This document shows positions 53,072 to 62,244 of a stretch of DNA of 64,000 bases, one piece after another. The stretch's first letter is position 1. Every line of letters starts with the position of its first letter. The position numbers and the translations under genes are program-made. The DNA lies in the NCBI RefSeq assembly GCF_043099315.1, contig NZ_CP170746.1; one strand, given 5' to 3'. The notes beneath the pieces were generated by a model. That model made no database searches. It was not told the origin of the DNA and saw only the letters and a list, made by a program, of their open reading frames with translations. The stretch is from Chlorogloeopsis fritschii (GTDB lineage Bacteria; Cyanobacteriota; Cyanobacteriia; Cyanobacteriales; Nostocaceae).

Positions 53072-53941
53072 TTACTCGTCCATTTCTTTTAATGTAGCTA
53101 ATGCAGAAGGTGACAACCGACTGAGATAGCGGAAAATCCAATATTTAAATATAGTGTCTAAAATCACAGGAAATGTAGCGATAAATAAAAATATTGCTTC
53201 TCTATTTGCTGGTAATCCAAGATGTTCTGCCAATCCTTCTAAAATAATCTCCCAGCCGTGGGGCGAGTGAAATCCTACAAATATATCTGTAAATAAAATA
53301 ATTAAGAAAGCTTTAGCACTATCGCTCAGACCGTAGATAATTTCATCTATAAATGATTTAACAACTTCAATGGATTCTTTGTTAGTAACTACTACTAATG
53401 CAAAAGCAATTAGTGAGAGAATATCAGCAAAAATATTACTGATGGCAATATTACTTTTTTCCCAATATGCTTGTGCTATATCATTAGCTTTACGCTGAAG
53501 TTTTTCTTCTATAACTTGTGGAGATAGAGGGGGAGATTTGCGAATTATCTGTTCAAATTTCAGTTTTCCCTCAAAAAATTTCAACTCTCGCAGAGCTTCT
53601 TCTTCCATCTCCGAATTCAGAAAAATTTTAGGTGTAGTTTCACTTCTGAGCTGCTTGACAACAGGAATAAACAAAAATTGCTTAGAAAATTCCTGAGTTA
53701 AAAGCGGTACAATCACAAGCATGAGTAAAAATCTCAAGGCAATTCTGCTTCGATTGCTAGAAAATTGAAAATTTTTAATAAATTGCTCTTCTGCCTGTGG
53801 AGAAAAATCAGCTGTAATTCTATTAATAGTTCTACCAATTGACCTTGGTATAAGTCCTGTTTTCTGAGAAACTGGTGGAACTTTCATTTTTTCTAAATTG
53901 TTTAAATCTAACTGAGGATTTGTTTCGTCGTTGTTTTTCAT
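53072..53941 (-). CDS. PcxA/CemA-family proton extrusion protein, short form
   Basis: 289 residues; PcxA proteins are often longer (over 400), chloroplast CemA about 230. The conserved C-terminal membrane part is complete: IALRFLLMLVIVPLLTQEFS, NIFADILSLIAFALVVVTNK, GLSDSAKAFLIILFTDIFVG, FHSPHGWEIILEGLAEHLGL and FPVILDTIFKYWIFRYLSRL. It supports light-dependent Na+/H+ exchange and CO2 uptake in cyanobacteria. The short N-terminus (about 60 residues) suggests a PxcL-like paralogue. Upstream of the alcohol dehydrogenase gene. Confidence 0.88.
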   Translation of the reverse strand: MKNNDETNPQLDLNNLEKMKVPPVSQKTGLIPRSIGRTINRITADFSPQAEEQFIKNFQFSSNRSRIALRFLLMLVIVPLLTQEFSKQFLFIPVVKQLRSETTPKIFLNSEMEEEALRELKFFEGKLKFEQIIRKSPPLSPQVIEEKLQRKANDIAQAYWEKSNIAISNIFADILSLIAFALVVVTNKESIEVVKSFIDEIIYGLSDSAKAFLIILFTDIFVGFHSPHGWEIILEGLAEHLGLPANREAIFLFIATFPVILDTIFKYWIFRYLSRLSPSALATLKEMDE

Positions 53942-54119
53942 TGATAGCTGTGAATAAACTGATTTTAGTTTCTAATGTATACTTAGCTATAGTCTCATCA
54001 TAAACTTTAGCTGCTTGATAAAAGGAAGATTAGATCTGACCAATATTAAACGGCTTAAAGATGATTTATAAAGTAAACCTTAAACTGTAGGAGAGCTAGT
54101 GCAGTGGTGAGCCAGCATT

Positions 54120-54168
54120 CTCGTTACCAGGTTGAACCTGGTAACGAGGGTTTGGAGGCTTCGCCTCC
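54120..54168. repeat. CTCGTTACCAGGTT palindrome plus GGAGGC hairpin
   Basis: CTCGTTACCAGGTT-G-AACCTGGTAACGAG (54120-54148) has perfect 14-bp arms; GGAGGC-TTC-GCCTCC follows at 54154-54168. Same modules as 15841-15885 and 61967-62030. Confidence 0.85.
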
Positions 54169-54267
54169 GGGCTTTTGCATAGGCGTACAAGATATCAAGT
54201 TAAGAACTTTGGGAAAATACTGGGCAGTGATAAAGGTAACAGCACTTTTAAAACACATAGAAACCCG

Positions 54268-54815
54268 ACTTTTTTAAGAAGTCGAGAATGTTGTTTTTAA
54301 ACTATGGATACAGTTTTTTTAAGGTGGGCATTGCTGAGATTTGGCTCAAAACCTAATTTTGACTTACGGGCAATGCCCACCCTACGGTAATTGAGAAAGG
54401 TGCTTTTTTGAAAAGTCGGGAATTTTGCTTTCAAACTATGGATACAGCGATTTTTTTAAGGTGGGCATTGTTGAGATTTGGCTCAAAACCTAATTTTGAC
54501 TTACGGGCAATGCCCACCCTACGGTAATTGAGAAAGGTGCTTTTTTGAAAAGTCGAGAATTTTGTTTTCAAACTATGGATACAGCGATTTTTTTAAGGTG
54601 GGCATTGCTGAGATTTGGCTCAAAACCTAATTTTGACTTACGGGAACTGCCCACCCTACGGTAATTGAGAAAGGTGCTTTTTTGAAAAGTCGGAAATTTT
54701 GCTTTCAAACTATGGATACAGCGATTTTTTTAAGGTGGGCATTGTTGAGATTTGGCTCAAAACCTAATTTTGACTTACGGGAAATGCCCACCCTACGGTA
54801 ATTGAGAAAGGTGTA
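54268..54815. repeat. Four tandem copies of a 137-bp hairpin unit
   Basis: The words AACTATGGATACAG, AAGGTGGGCATTG, GATTTGGCTCAAAACC, TTTTGACTTACGGG and CAATGCCCACCCTACGG recur four times with periods 134, 137 and 137. Each unit contains an inverted repeat GGTGGGCATTG / CAATGCCCACC about 40 bp apart; the right arm is altered in copies 3 (GAACTGCCC) and 4 (GAAATGCCC). No ORF of interest. Units differ by few bases, so the expansion is young. Confidence 0.92.
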
Positions 54816-55565
54816 AGTTATCTGGTAACAAAATATTCACTTACTAAATTATAATAATGCTTACATTAGAAAGTGTTACATCAAAACAGTGTGTTAAACT
54901 ACCTTTATATACTCTACAAACTTAAGATTGAGTTTCAATATTTTTTAAGTAAGTGTCATTATTGAAGTTTCACTAGATAAGCAATATTCTACATCTAGAA
55001 AATTTGTAAATGTACATCTGTTAGCAAATCCCGTACCTATACCCCAAAAAAATATTAAAACTTCTGAAAATCCTAGCTAGCAGTGGTTTTCTTGCTTGAG
55101 TACAACGTTAATAGTTATTAATTAAAGCAGGTTGGTGGGTGAGATAATCTACTTGAGACCCAAATAGCCTGTAGATTGTAATTGTACCAAAGCAATTGCA
55201 ATCTTTCAATATTATTTCTACCTATGCTTATGATAAGACGCCACATTGATGATTTCTAGTTGTTGCTAATTATCCTCTTAAAGAAGGTAGATAGAAGCTA
55301 CCATGATGGTACAAATATAACTCTGAATTAAGGTTGATTTAACATATAATAGCCTATTTTGAGTTAATCTTTCTGGTAGCTATGTTCTTAATTCTACCTT
55401 TTTAATTCTGCCTTTTATACCAGGCGCTTTAATAGAAATAAAAGGCAAAGCTAGAAAAAATATAACGCGTCTGGGCACAAAGGATTTTAATTATTTATGC
55501 CTTTAATTGCTAATTAGGAACGTCGCGATCGCGGCATTTGGGGAAGCTGTCAGGAGAATTAATGT
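54816..55565. other. nifJ upstream region, no gene seen
   Basis: 750 bp of AT-rich DNA before nifJ. GGTAGATAGAAGCTACC near 55286 is a small hairpin and the ATG is preceded by CAGGAG at 9 nt. A true NtcA site (GTA-N8-TAC) was looked for and not found; GTA-N9-TAC in the hairpin is one base too long. Confidence 0.5.
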
Positions 55566-58500
55566 ATGAACAAAACCTTTGCAACTATCGATGGAAATGA
55601 AGCTGTAGCCCGTGTTGCTTATCGCTTAAGTGAAGTTGTAGCCATTTATCCGATCACCCCTTCTTCTGCAATGGGTGAATGGGCAGATACTTGGGCAGCA
55701 CAAGAATCTCCTAACTTATGGGGTACAGTTCCGAGTGTAATCGAGATGCAGAGTGAAGGTGGAGCCGCTGCTGCTGTGCATGGAGCATTACAAACAGGTT
55801 CTCTGACAACAACCTTCACCTCATCCCAGGGATTATTGTTGATGATTCCCAACCTGTACAAAATTGCTGGCGAGTTGACTAGCTTTGTCCTTCATGTTGC
55901 AGCACGCTCCCTGGCTACTCACGCTTTGTCGATTTTCGGCGATCACAGTGACGTAATGGCAGCCCGTGCCACTGGCTTTGCTCTACTGTGTTCTGCTTCA
56001 GTACAGGAAGCTCACGATTTTGCGCTAATTGCCCAAGCCGCTACTCTCAAAGCGCGAGTGCCATTTATGCACTTTTTTGATGGGTTTCGCACCTCTCACG
56101 AAATTCAGAAAGTCCAATTGCTACAAGATAGCGATTTGCGATCGCTTATTGATGAAGAATTAGTACTTGCCCACCGCTCCCGTGCTTTAACGCCCGATCG
56201 CCCAGTTTTGCGGGGAACTGCTCAAAACCCTGATGTTTACTTCCAAGGGCGGGAACGAGTTAACCCTTTTTATGATGCCTGCCCTGAAATTGTCCAGCAA
56301 GTTATGGATGAATTTGGAGAATCCACGGGACGGCATTACCAAATTTATGAATATCATGGGGCAAAGGATGCCGATCGCGTCATTGTTCTCATGGGTTCTG
56401 GCTGCGAAACGGTACATGAAACCGTAGATTACCTCAATGCTCGCGGCGAAAAGGTAGGCGTGCTCAAAGTTCGACTTTATCGCCCCTTTGATACCAAAAA
56501 CTTTGTAGAAGCTTTGCCCGATACTACAAAGGCGATCGCTGTTTTGGATCGCACCAAAGAACCCGGTAGCGCTGGAGAACCGTTGTACCTGGATGTAGTA
56601 ACAGCTATGCATGAAGTGTGTAGCGAGCGAGGCAGTGGCAGAAGAACCTCTCCTATAATTATCGGTGGTCGTTATGGTCTTTCTTCTAAAGAATTTACCC
56701 CGGCAATGGTGCGGGCTATCTTTGATAACCTGGCACAAGAAAAACCGAAAAACCACTTTACTATTGGAATTAATGACGACTTAAGTCATACTTCCTTAAG
56801 TTTCGACTTGAACTTCTCAACGGAACCCGATAACGTTGTTCGAGCCATGTTCTACGGGTTGGGTTCCGATGGCACCGTCAGCGCAAATAAAAATTCCATC
56901 AAGATTATCGGTGAAGAAACAGACAATTACGCCCAAGGTTACTTTGTCTACGATTCCAAGAAATCTGGCTCGATGACTGTTTCTCACCTCCGCTTCGGCT
57001 CTCAGCCAATTCGCTCCACCTATTTAATTGAACAAGCAAACTTCATCGGCTGCCATCAATGGACATTTATAGAACGCGTTGATGTTCTTAAGGCAGCTGT
57101 GCCTGGAGCAATATTCCTGTTAAATAGTCCCTACGATGCTGATACCGTTTGGAAGTATTTACCAGCCGAAGTACAGCAGCAGATTATCAAAAAGAAATTA
57201 AAATTTTACGTTATTGATGCTAACAAAGTTGCCCGTGAAAGTGGCATGGGCAGACGAATTAATACAATTATGCAAGTCTGCTTCTTTACTCTTGCGGGAG
57301 TGCTGCCAGAAGAAGAAGCGATCGCTAAAATTAAACAAACTATTGAAAAAACTTACGGTAAAAAAGGCGTAGAAGTCATCCGCATGAACTTGCAAGCGGT
57401 AGACAACACCCTTAGTAATTTACATAAAGTAGATATACCCAGTAACGTTTACAGCAAAAAATACAAACATCCCTTTGTTTCTAAGAATGCGCCACAATTC
57501 GTCCGCGAAGTTCTAGGTAAAATCATGGCGTGGCAGGGGGATGAATTACCTGTGAGTGCTTTCCCTGCTGATGGTACTTATCCGACTGGAACTTCTCGGT
57601 GGGAAAAACGCAATGTCGCACAGGAAATTCCTGTTTGGGAGCCAGATATCTGCGTACAGTGCAGCAAGTGTGTTATGGTTTGTCCCCACGGTGCGATTCG
57701 CTCTAAAGTTTATCCACCAGATTGGTTAGCGAATGCTCCTGTAAATTTCAAGTCAACCAATGCCAAGGATAAAGACTTTGCCGGGCAGAAATTTACTATT
57801 CAAGTAGCATCAGAAGACTGCACGGGGTGCGGTATCTGCGTTGATATTTGCCCAGTTAGAAATAAAGCCCAGCCAGAAAGAAAGGCGATTAATATGAAAC
57901 CCCAGTTGCCTTTGCGGGAGCAAGAGCGGGAAAACTGGAATTTCTTTTTGAATTTACCAAATCCTGACCGACGCAAACTAAAACTCAACCAAATTCGCCA
58001 ACAACAACTGCAAGAACCATTATTTGAATTTTCCGGTGCTTGTGCTGGTTGTGGTGAAACACCTTATTTAAAATTACTGACACAACTATTTGGCGATCGC
58101 GCGGTAATTGCCAATGCCACAGGCTGCTCTTCGATTTACGGTGGAAACTTGCCTACAACTCCTTGGACAAAAAATGCTCAAGGTAAAGGCCCGGCATGGT
58201 CTAATAGTTTATTTGAAGATAATGCTGAATTTGGCTTTGGTTTTCGCTTATCTTTGGACAAACAAGCTGAATATGCTGCTGAACTTTTGCAGGAATTGAG
58301 TAGTGAGGTTGGCAATAACTTAGTTCAGTCTATTCTTAGTGCTGCACAAAAAACTGAAGCAGATATCTATGCACAACGCGAACGAATTGCTCTTCTTAAA
58401 CAACGTGTAGATGAACTTATAGTAGAAGAAGACGCGGAGAAAATAAGAAAACTAAAATCTTTAAAATCTTTAGCTGATTATCTTGTTAAAAAAAGTGTTT

Positions 58501-59141
58501 GGATTGTCGGTGGTGACGGTTGGGCGTATGATATTGACTTTGGCGGACTAGATCACGTGCTTGCTAGTAGTCGTAATGTCAACGTCTTGGTGATGGATAC
58601 CGAAGTTTATTCTAATACTGGTGGTCAAGCTTCCAAATCAACTCCACGGGCAGCAGTTGCCAAATTTGCCTCCAGTGGTAAGCCTGCTGCCAAAAAAGAT
58701 TTAGGATTAATCGCGATGAGCTACGGTAATATTTACGTGGCGAGTGTAGCATTAGGCGCACGAGATGACCAGACTTTGAAAGCATTTTTAGAAGCTGAAG
58801 CCTATGACGGCCCATCGTTAATTATTGCCTACAGCCATTGCATCGCCCACGGCATCAACATGACAACAGCAATGAGTAACCAAAAGGCATTGGTAGAATC
58901 AGGGCGCTGGTTACTATATCGATATAATCCTGAGTTGCAAACACAAGGTAAAAATCCTTTGCAATTAGATATGTCATCGCCCAAGCAACCAGTTCTAGAG
59001 TCAATGTATCAAGAAAATCGCTTCCAAATGCTGGCTAAGAGCAAACCTGAACTTGCCAAGCACTTATTGCAAGCAGCGCAAGCTGAAGTTGATGCGCGTT
59101 GGCAGTTGTATGAGTATTTGGCAGCTAGGAAAATAGAATAA
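55566..59141 (+). CDS. nifJ: Pyruvate:ferredoxin (flavodoxin) oxidoreductase
   Basis: 1191 residues, the usual size of the single-chain enzyme. It decarboxylates pyruvate to acetyl-CoA and reduces ferredoxin or flavodoxin, feeding nitrogenase or fermentation. Domains in order: TPP-binding YPITPSSAMGEWADTW; transketolase and CoA-binding parts; two [4Fe-4S] motifs CVQCSKCVMVCPHGAIR and CTGCGICVDICPVRNKAQP near 700-760; a proximal cluster CAGCGETPYLKLLTQLFGDR and the C-terminal TPP domain with GGDGWAYDIDFGGLDH. The start is set by CAGGAG. A single gene; no nif neighbours in this window. Confidence 0.97.
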   Translation: MNKTFATIDGNEAVARVAYRLSEVVAIYPITPSSAMGEWADTWAAQESPNLWGTVPSVIEMQSEGGAAAAVHGALQTGSLTTTFTSSQGLLLMIPNLYKIAGELTSFVLHVAARSLATHALSIFGDHSDVMAARATGFALLCSASVQEAHDFALIAQAATLKARVPFMHFFDGFRTSHEIQKVQLLQDSDLRSLIDEELVLAHRSRALTPDRPVLRGTAQNPDVYFQGRERVNPFYDACPEIVQQVMDEFGESTGRHYQIYEYHGAKDADRVIVLMGSGCETVHETVDYLNARGEKVGVLKVRLYRPFDTKNFVEALPDTTKAIAVLDRTKEPGSAGEPLYLDVVTAMHEVCSERGSGRRTSPIIIGGRYGLSSKEFTPAMVRAIFDNLAQEKPKNHFTIGINDDLSHTSLSFDLNFSTEPDNVVRAMFYGLGSDGTVSANKNSIKIIGEETDNYAQGYFVYDSKKSGSMTVSHLRFGSQPIRSTYLIEQANFIGCHQWTFIERVDVLKAAVPGAIFLLNSPYDADTVWKYLPAEVQQQIIKKKLKFYVIDANKVARESGMGRRINTIMQVCFFTLAGVLPEEEAIAKIKQTIEKTYGKKGVEVIRMNLQAVDNTLSNLHKVDIPSNVYSKKYKHPFVSKNAPQFVREVLGKIMAWQGDELPVSAFPADGTYPTGTSRWEKRNVAQEIPVWEPDICVQCSKCVMVCPHGAIRSKVYPPDWLANAPVNFKSTNAKDKDFAGQKFTIQVASEDCTGCGICVDICPVRNKAQPERKAINMKPQLPLREQERENWNFFLNLPNPDRRKLKLNQIRQQQLQEPLFEFSGACAGCGETPYLKLLTQLFGDRAVIANATGCSSIYGGNLPTTPWTKNAQGKGPAWSNSLFEDNAEFGFGFRLSLDKQAEYAAELLQELSSEVGNNLVQSILSAAQKTEADIYAQRERIALLKQRVDELIVEEDAEKIRKLKSLKSLADYLVKKSVWIVGGDGWAYDIDFGGLDHVLASSRNVNVLVMDTEVYSNTGGQASKSTPRAAVAKFASSGKPAAKKDLGLIAMSYGNIYVASVALGARDDQTLKAFLEAEAYDGPSLIIAYSHCIAHGINMTTAMSNQKALVESGRWLLYRYNPELQTQGKNPLQLDMSSPKQPVLESMYQENRFQMLAKSKPELAKHLLQAAQAEVDARWQLYEYLAARKIE

Positions 59142-59210
59142 TACAGAATATGACTGCTATGGCTGCGATCGCTCGATACTAAAACACCTCATTGTGGTCA
59201 ATCAGAAAGT

Positions 59211-59585
59211 TCATGCCTTCGACTCAAGTTTGGCTTTCGCCGCCTGAAGTTTTGCTCGGATAGCTTCTGTACCTGGTTTCGGAGGTTTTGCCGCTATACG
59301 GGCAAATAGCTCGCGATTTTGTTCTTCCCAGTACTGTCGGAGTTCTTCTGCTTCCTCAAGGACAGTTTGATACTCTGCTTCAACCTCTGTACGATGCGCC
59401 TCAATGTAAGCCAAAGCAGCATCTATTTGCTCATCCGTAAGGCTTAAAATGTTGCGGATAAATTTGGGTGGATACTGTGCTGTCACATAATCCATTACGT
59501 CATACAGAGTAATGCGAGTACCTGCGATCGTAAGTCCGCGTTCTGTGCGAATGATAGCAGCTTTGTGATTGGATGCCAGAGTCAT
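59211..59585 (-). CDS. DUF433 domain protein with coiled-coil tail
   Basis: 124 residues. RTERGLTIAGTRITLYDVMD, YVTAQYPPKFIRNILSLTDE and QIDAALAYIEAH match the DUF433 antitoxin-like fold; residues about 60-124 form a highly charged helix (VLEEAEELRQYWEEQNREL). No toxin gene is next to it, so it is an orphan or a DNA-binding regulator of something else. Lies between nifJ (convergent) and a MITE copy. Confidence 0.82.
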   Translation of the reverse strand: MTLASNHKAAIIRTERGLTIAGTRITLYDVMDYVTAQYPPKFIRNILSLTDEQIDAALAYIEAHRTEVEAEYQTVLEEAEELRQYWEEQNRELFARIAAKPPKPGTEAIRAKLQAAKAKLESKA

Positions 59586-59685
59586 AGCTGTAGCCTATTG
59601 AAAGCTAACTTCATACTACCCTACGCAAAAAAATAAGGTAAAAATATCTTGCAGTGGGAATAATTTTCCCCACACCCTAGTTTTG

Positions 59686-59795
59686 GCGTTGCTGAATCGC
59701 GCTATGAATCCGGATGCCCAGACGCGATATATCGCGTCTGGTACAAGGGTTTTGGCATTATGCAAAATTAATTTCATACATTAAATCAGCAACGC
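59686..59795. mobile_element. MITE-like element with GCGTTGCTGA termini, copy 3
   Basis: 110 bp with termini GCGTTGCTGAATC and GATTTAATGTATGAA-type right arm ending TCAGCAACGC, flanked by a perfect 10-bp direct repeat CCTAGTTTTG (59676-59685 and 59796-59805). The interior has a perfect palindrome CCAGACGCGATATATCGCGT (59718-59741) and no ORF. This copy gives the cleanest proof of the 10-bp target duplication. Confidence 0.88.
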
Positions 59796-59827
59796 CCTAG
59801 TTTTGGTCAAATTGGAATTAGCCCTCT

Positions 59828-61828
59828 CTAAAAGAATGTCGGCTCAATTTCCCACCATTTTTGGGCAAAAGGTTGTCGAGATGCATTAGTACCACAATGA
59901 ATTTCCCCTCCTCCTCGAAAATAAGGCTCCCAATCATCGATAAAGTGACAAACTAAACCCAAAGGTTCTAAAATTTCTTTAACATATGCTTCAAATTGAC
60001 ATTGATTGTTAACCTTAGGGCCAAATGGTTTGGGAATAGCAAGATGCTGATTGAAAACAATCATATTAACCATATTGGGGAAAAAAGTTTCTGCTCGCCC
60101 ATCACCTTTGCCATTATCTTGAAATAAAGCAGGGATATCAATAATGTCTTCTTCACCTAAGTCTAATTCCTGTTTCAAAACCTCTCGATTCCAATTAATG
60201 TGTTCTTGAAAGCGCTGGTTTTGATCGGCTAAGTCTTGATCGTCGAGAATATCTGTCACACTAATATCAGCAGGTTTGCCATAAAGTCGCTTTCCTTGCC
60301 GCAATAATACCTGAGAATGTCCTTCATCTCGTAAGCGTTGGAGAAGCTCATAACACTTGGCAGTGCTAGCGAGAAGTAGTTTGAAACCTTTAAGATTAGG
60401 AGCAGGAACAAAGGTCATAAATTCATCTATATGACCTACACTAAGCCAGTCAGAAAAAATTTCAAAGGGGGCTTGAATTTTTTGGGCATAGAGAAAGTCT
60501 CGCAAGACTCTTAACATTCGACGCGGCTCTTGAATAATTTCTTTACGCGCCCCCCCAAATATTAAACGACCGAAGGGATAATTAACACCTTTTACGGTTA
60601 CTGGTGGAGAAACTTCTAGATTTCCAAAAGAGTCTAATTTTGTGGGTTCATGGCGGCTTCTACGGGTTACATAACCAAAGTCAATTCCTAATAGTTTGCG
60701 TTTGACGAAGTGAATTAATCCACGATCGCGTGGCGAATCAAGTACTACGTGCATTAGGTGCCCTGGAGCTTGAGTGTAACCAATTTCAATTTCGTCTCGC
60801 ATCCAAGGATCGTCCTGATGAAACTCAAAAGGAACAGGCTCTAGTTGCGCGTTGGCTTTACCAACAACTTTTCTCAGTTCTTCAATAAATTCTTCGTTAC
60901 GTCCGTCAGATAAACGAGAAACAAAGACAGTGGTTGGAGATAAAGTATTAGGAGTCATCATCCAAGGAGCAACTCGAAAAACCACGCGATCGCTGTAGAT
61001 GGTTTTTCCTTTTTTCTCCAGAGTTAAATTTATTTCAACCATGCCATCGAAGTCAAAATCAGGATAAGCTAGTCCCTCAATAGCCAAGATAATATCTTGG
61101 TCAGTATTTCTAATTTTTGCTTTTGTGTTTTCAGGGCCAATTAACTCATAGCCACTTCTATCTAATTCGTCATAAATGCGAATGCGTTTGGCGGTGTCTT
61201 GGTTAACTGATAAGCACAGTTCGCATCCAGAAGGTAAATCTCTTAAACCAACTTTGCGAACAATCATAAAGCTAAAATCTTTTAGATCCAGCAGACCTTT
61301 AATATAGTTATCTCCGCCATCGTATTCATCAGCAGAATGAACAAAATCGCGATCGCTATTTACTAATAAGACTGCACCATGACCATTAATTCCCCATTGC
61401 CAATCCCCTTTATGAGGATTATTTTCGTCAATAATTCCATCTCGATCTGCATCCACATCTAAACAAATCCGCAGAGAAGTTAGTTGGATTTGAAATTGAC
61501 TCAACTCACGACCATTATCATCTTCAAAGGTTATTTGTAAAGAACGGTCTTTTTGGCGATCGCTAAAGGTTCTTGTTATAAGGGTAATCTCCGGAACTTG
61601 CTGGAGAGGAATCTGTGTTTGTGTAGCAATGGGTTGGTTTACGCTAGAATAAACTTCTATTTCTCCCCGGATTTTGAAACTAACAATTGCATCCTCAGCA
61701 GGCGCAAGATTTTTTAGGGAGACTTGCAGTGGTTGACCGACAACTAGAATATCTTCATAGTCTCGGCTTTTTTCTTTAGAGCGTGAGTAAAGGTCATTGG
61801 ATGTTTCAATTTGTAATAAACTTCTCAT
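59828..61828 (-). CDS. Protein-arginine deiminase, animal type
   Basis: 666 residues, nearly the length of vertebrate PADs. It converts protein arginine to citrulline, using Ca2+. Catalytic residues are all here: D345 in DPWMRDEIEIGY, H466 and D468 in SVGHIDEFMTFVPA, and the nucleophile C645 in GGGEIHCGTN, the same number as in human PAD4. Acidic Ca2+-type loops are DVDADRDGIIDEN (about 124-136) and PDFDFDGMVEI (256-266). An N-terminal immunoglobulin-like region precedes them. Published phylogenies propose that animals got PAD from cyanobacteria. A MITE copy lies 33 bp after the stop. Targets unknown. Confidence 0.92.
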   Translation of the reverse strand: MRSLLQIETSNDLYSRSKEKSRDYEDILVVGQPLQVSLKNLAPAEDAIVSFKIRGEIEVYSSVNQPIATQTQIPLQQVPEITLITRTFSDRQKDRSLQITFEDDNGRELSQFQIQLTSLRICLDVDADRDGIIDENNPHKGDWQWGINGHGAVLLVNSDRDFVHSADEYDGGDNYIKGLLDLKDFSFMIVRKVGLRDLPSGCELCLSVNQDTAKRIRIYDELDRSGYELIGPENTKAKIRNTDQDIILAIEGLAYPDFDFDGMVEINLTLEKKGKTIYSDRVVFRVAPWMMTPNTLSPTTVFVSRLSDGRNEEFIEELRKVVGKANAQLEPVPFEFHQDDPWMRDEIEIGYTQAPGHLMHVVLDSPRDRGLIHFVKRKLLGIDFGYVTRRSRHEPTKLDSFGNLEVSPPVTVKGVNYPFGRLIFGGARKEIIQEPRRMLRVLRDFLYAQKIQAPFEIFSDWLSVGHIDEFMTFVPAPNLKGFKLLLASTAKCYELLQRLRDEGHSQVLLRQGKRLYGKPADISVTDILDDQDLADQNQRFQEHINWNREVLKQELDLGEEDIIDIPALFQDNGKGDGRAETFFPNMVNMIVFNQHLAIPKPFGPKVNNQCQFEAYVKEILEPLGLVCHFIDDWEPYFRGGGEIHCGTNASRQPFAQKWWEIEPTFF

Positions 61829-61966
61829 AAATTTGTAAAATTAGAGATTTTGTGAGTTTTCTAGTTTTTCAGAACTTATTTCGGAGTCATATCATACCTA
61901 ATTAGGAAGTTTTTTACCTCTATCAAACAGTTTATTTATTCACATCAAAACTCCTACCAAGCACCT

Positions 61967-62090
61967 GGAGGCACAGCCTCGAAACCCTCGTTACCAGGTT
62001 TAGCCTGGTAACGAGAAACCTGGTAACGAGAAACCCCCTTGAAAAGGGAGGCAAAACGCGGTTAATTTTCCCCCTTTTTAAGGGGGAGCT
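61967..62090. repeat. Palindromic modules between PAD and SDR genes
   Basis: GGAGGC-ACA-GCCTC (61967-61980), then CTCGTTACCAGG-TTTAG-CCTGGTAACGAG (61987-62015) with a half copy AACCTGGTAACGAG, and further CCCCCTTTTTAAGGGGG (62070-62086). The remaining part of the 61829-62244 spacer is AT-rich with no gene. Confidence 0.85.
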
Positions 62091-62244
62091 AACCTTAACT
62101 GAACGGCATTGTCTTAAACAGTACGATCGCCTTCCAAAATTGAATATTCTTATATTTACTTTACAAATTACGTAATTAGTATTTTTTAGGTTATAACGAG
62201 GTTCATCAATCCAAGAATTTAAATAAAAAAGAAGTTTCTGTTTT

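Noticed and set aside
55280..55310. NtcA-like site before nifJ
   Set aside because: GTA and TAC are 9 bp apart instead of 8 and the site is explained by a small hairpin.
56187..56756. 189-residue antisense frame in nifJ
   Set aside because: Long but complementary to conserved nifJ sequence; no start region or homology.
59211..59585. Second DUF433 gene as part of a toxin-antitoxin pair
   Set aside because: No toxin gene is adjacent on either strand, so a pair is not claimed.
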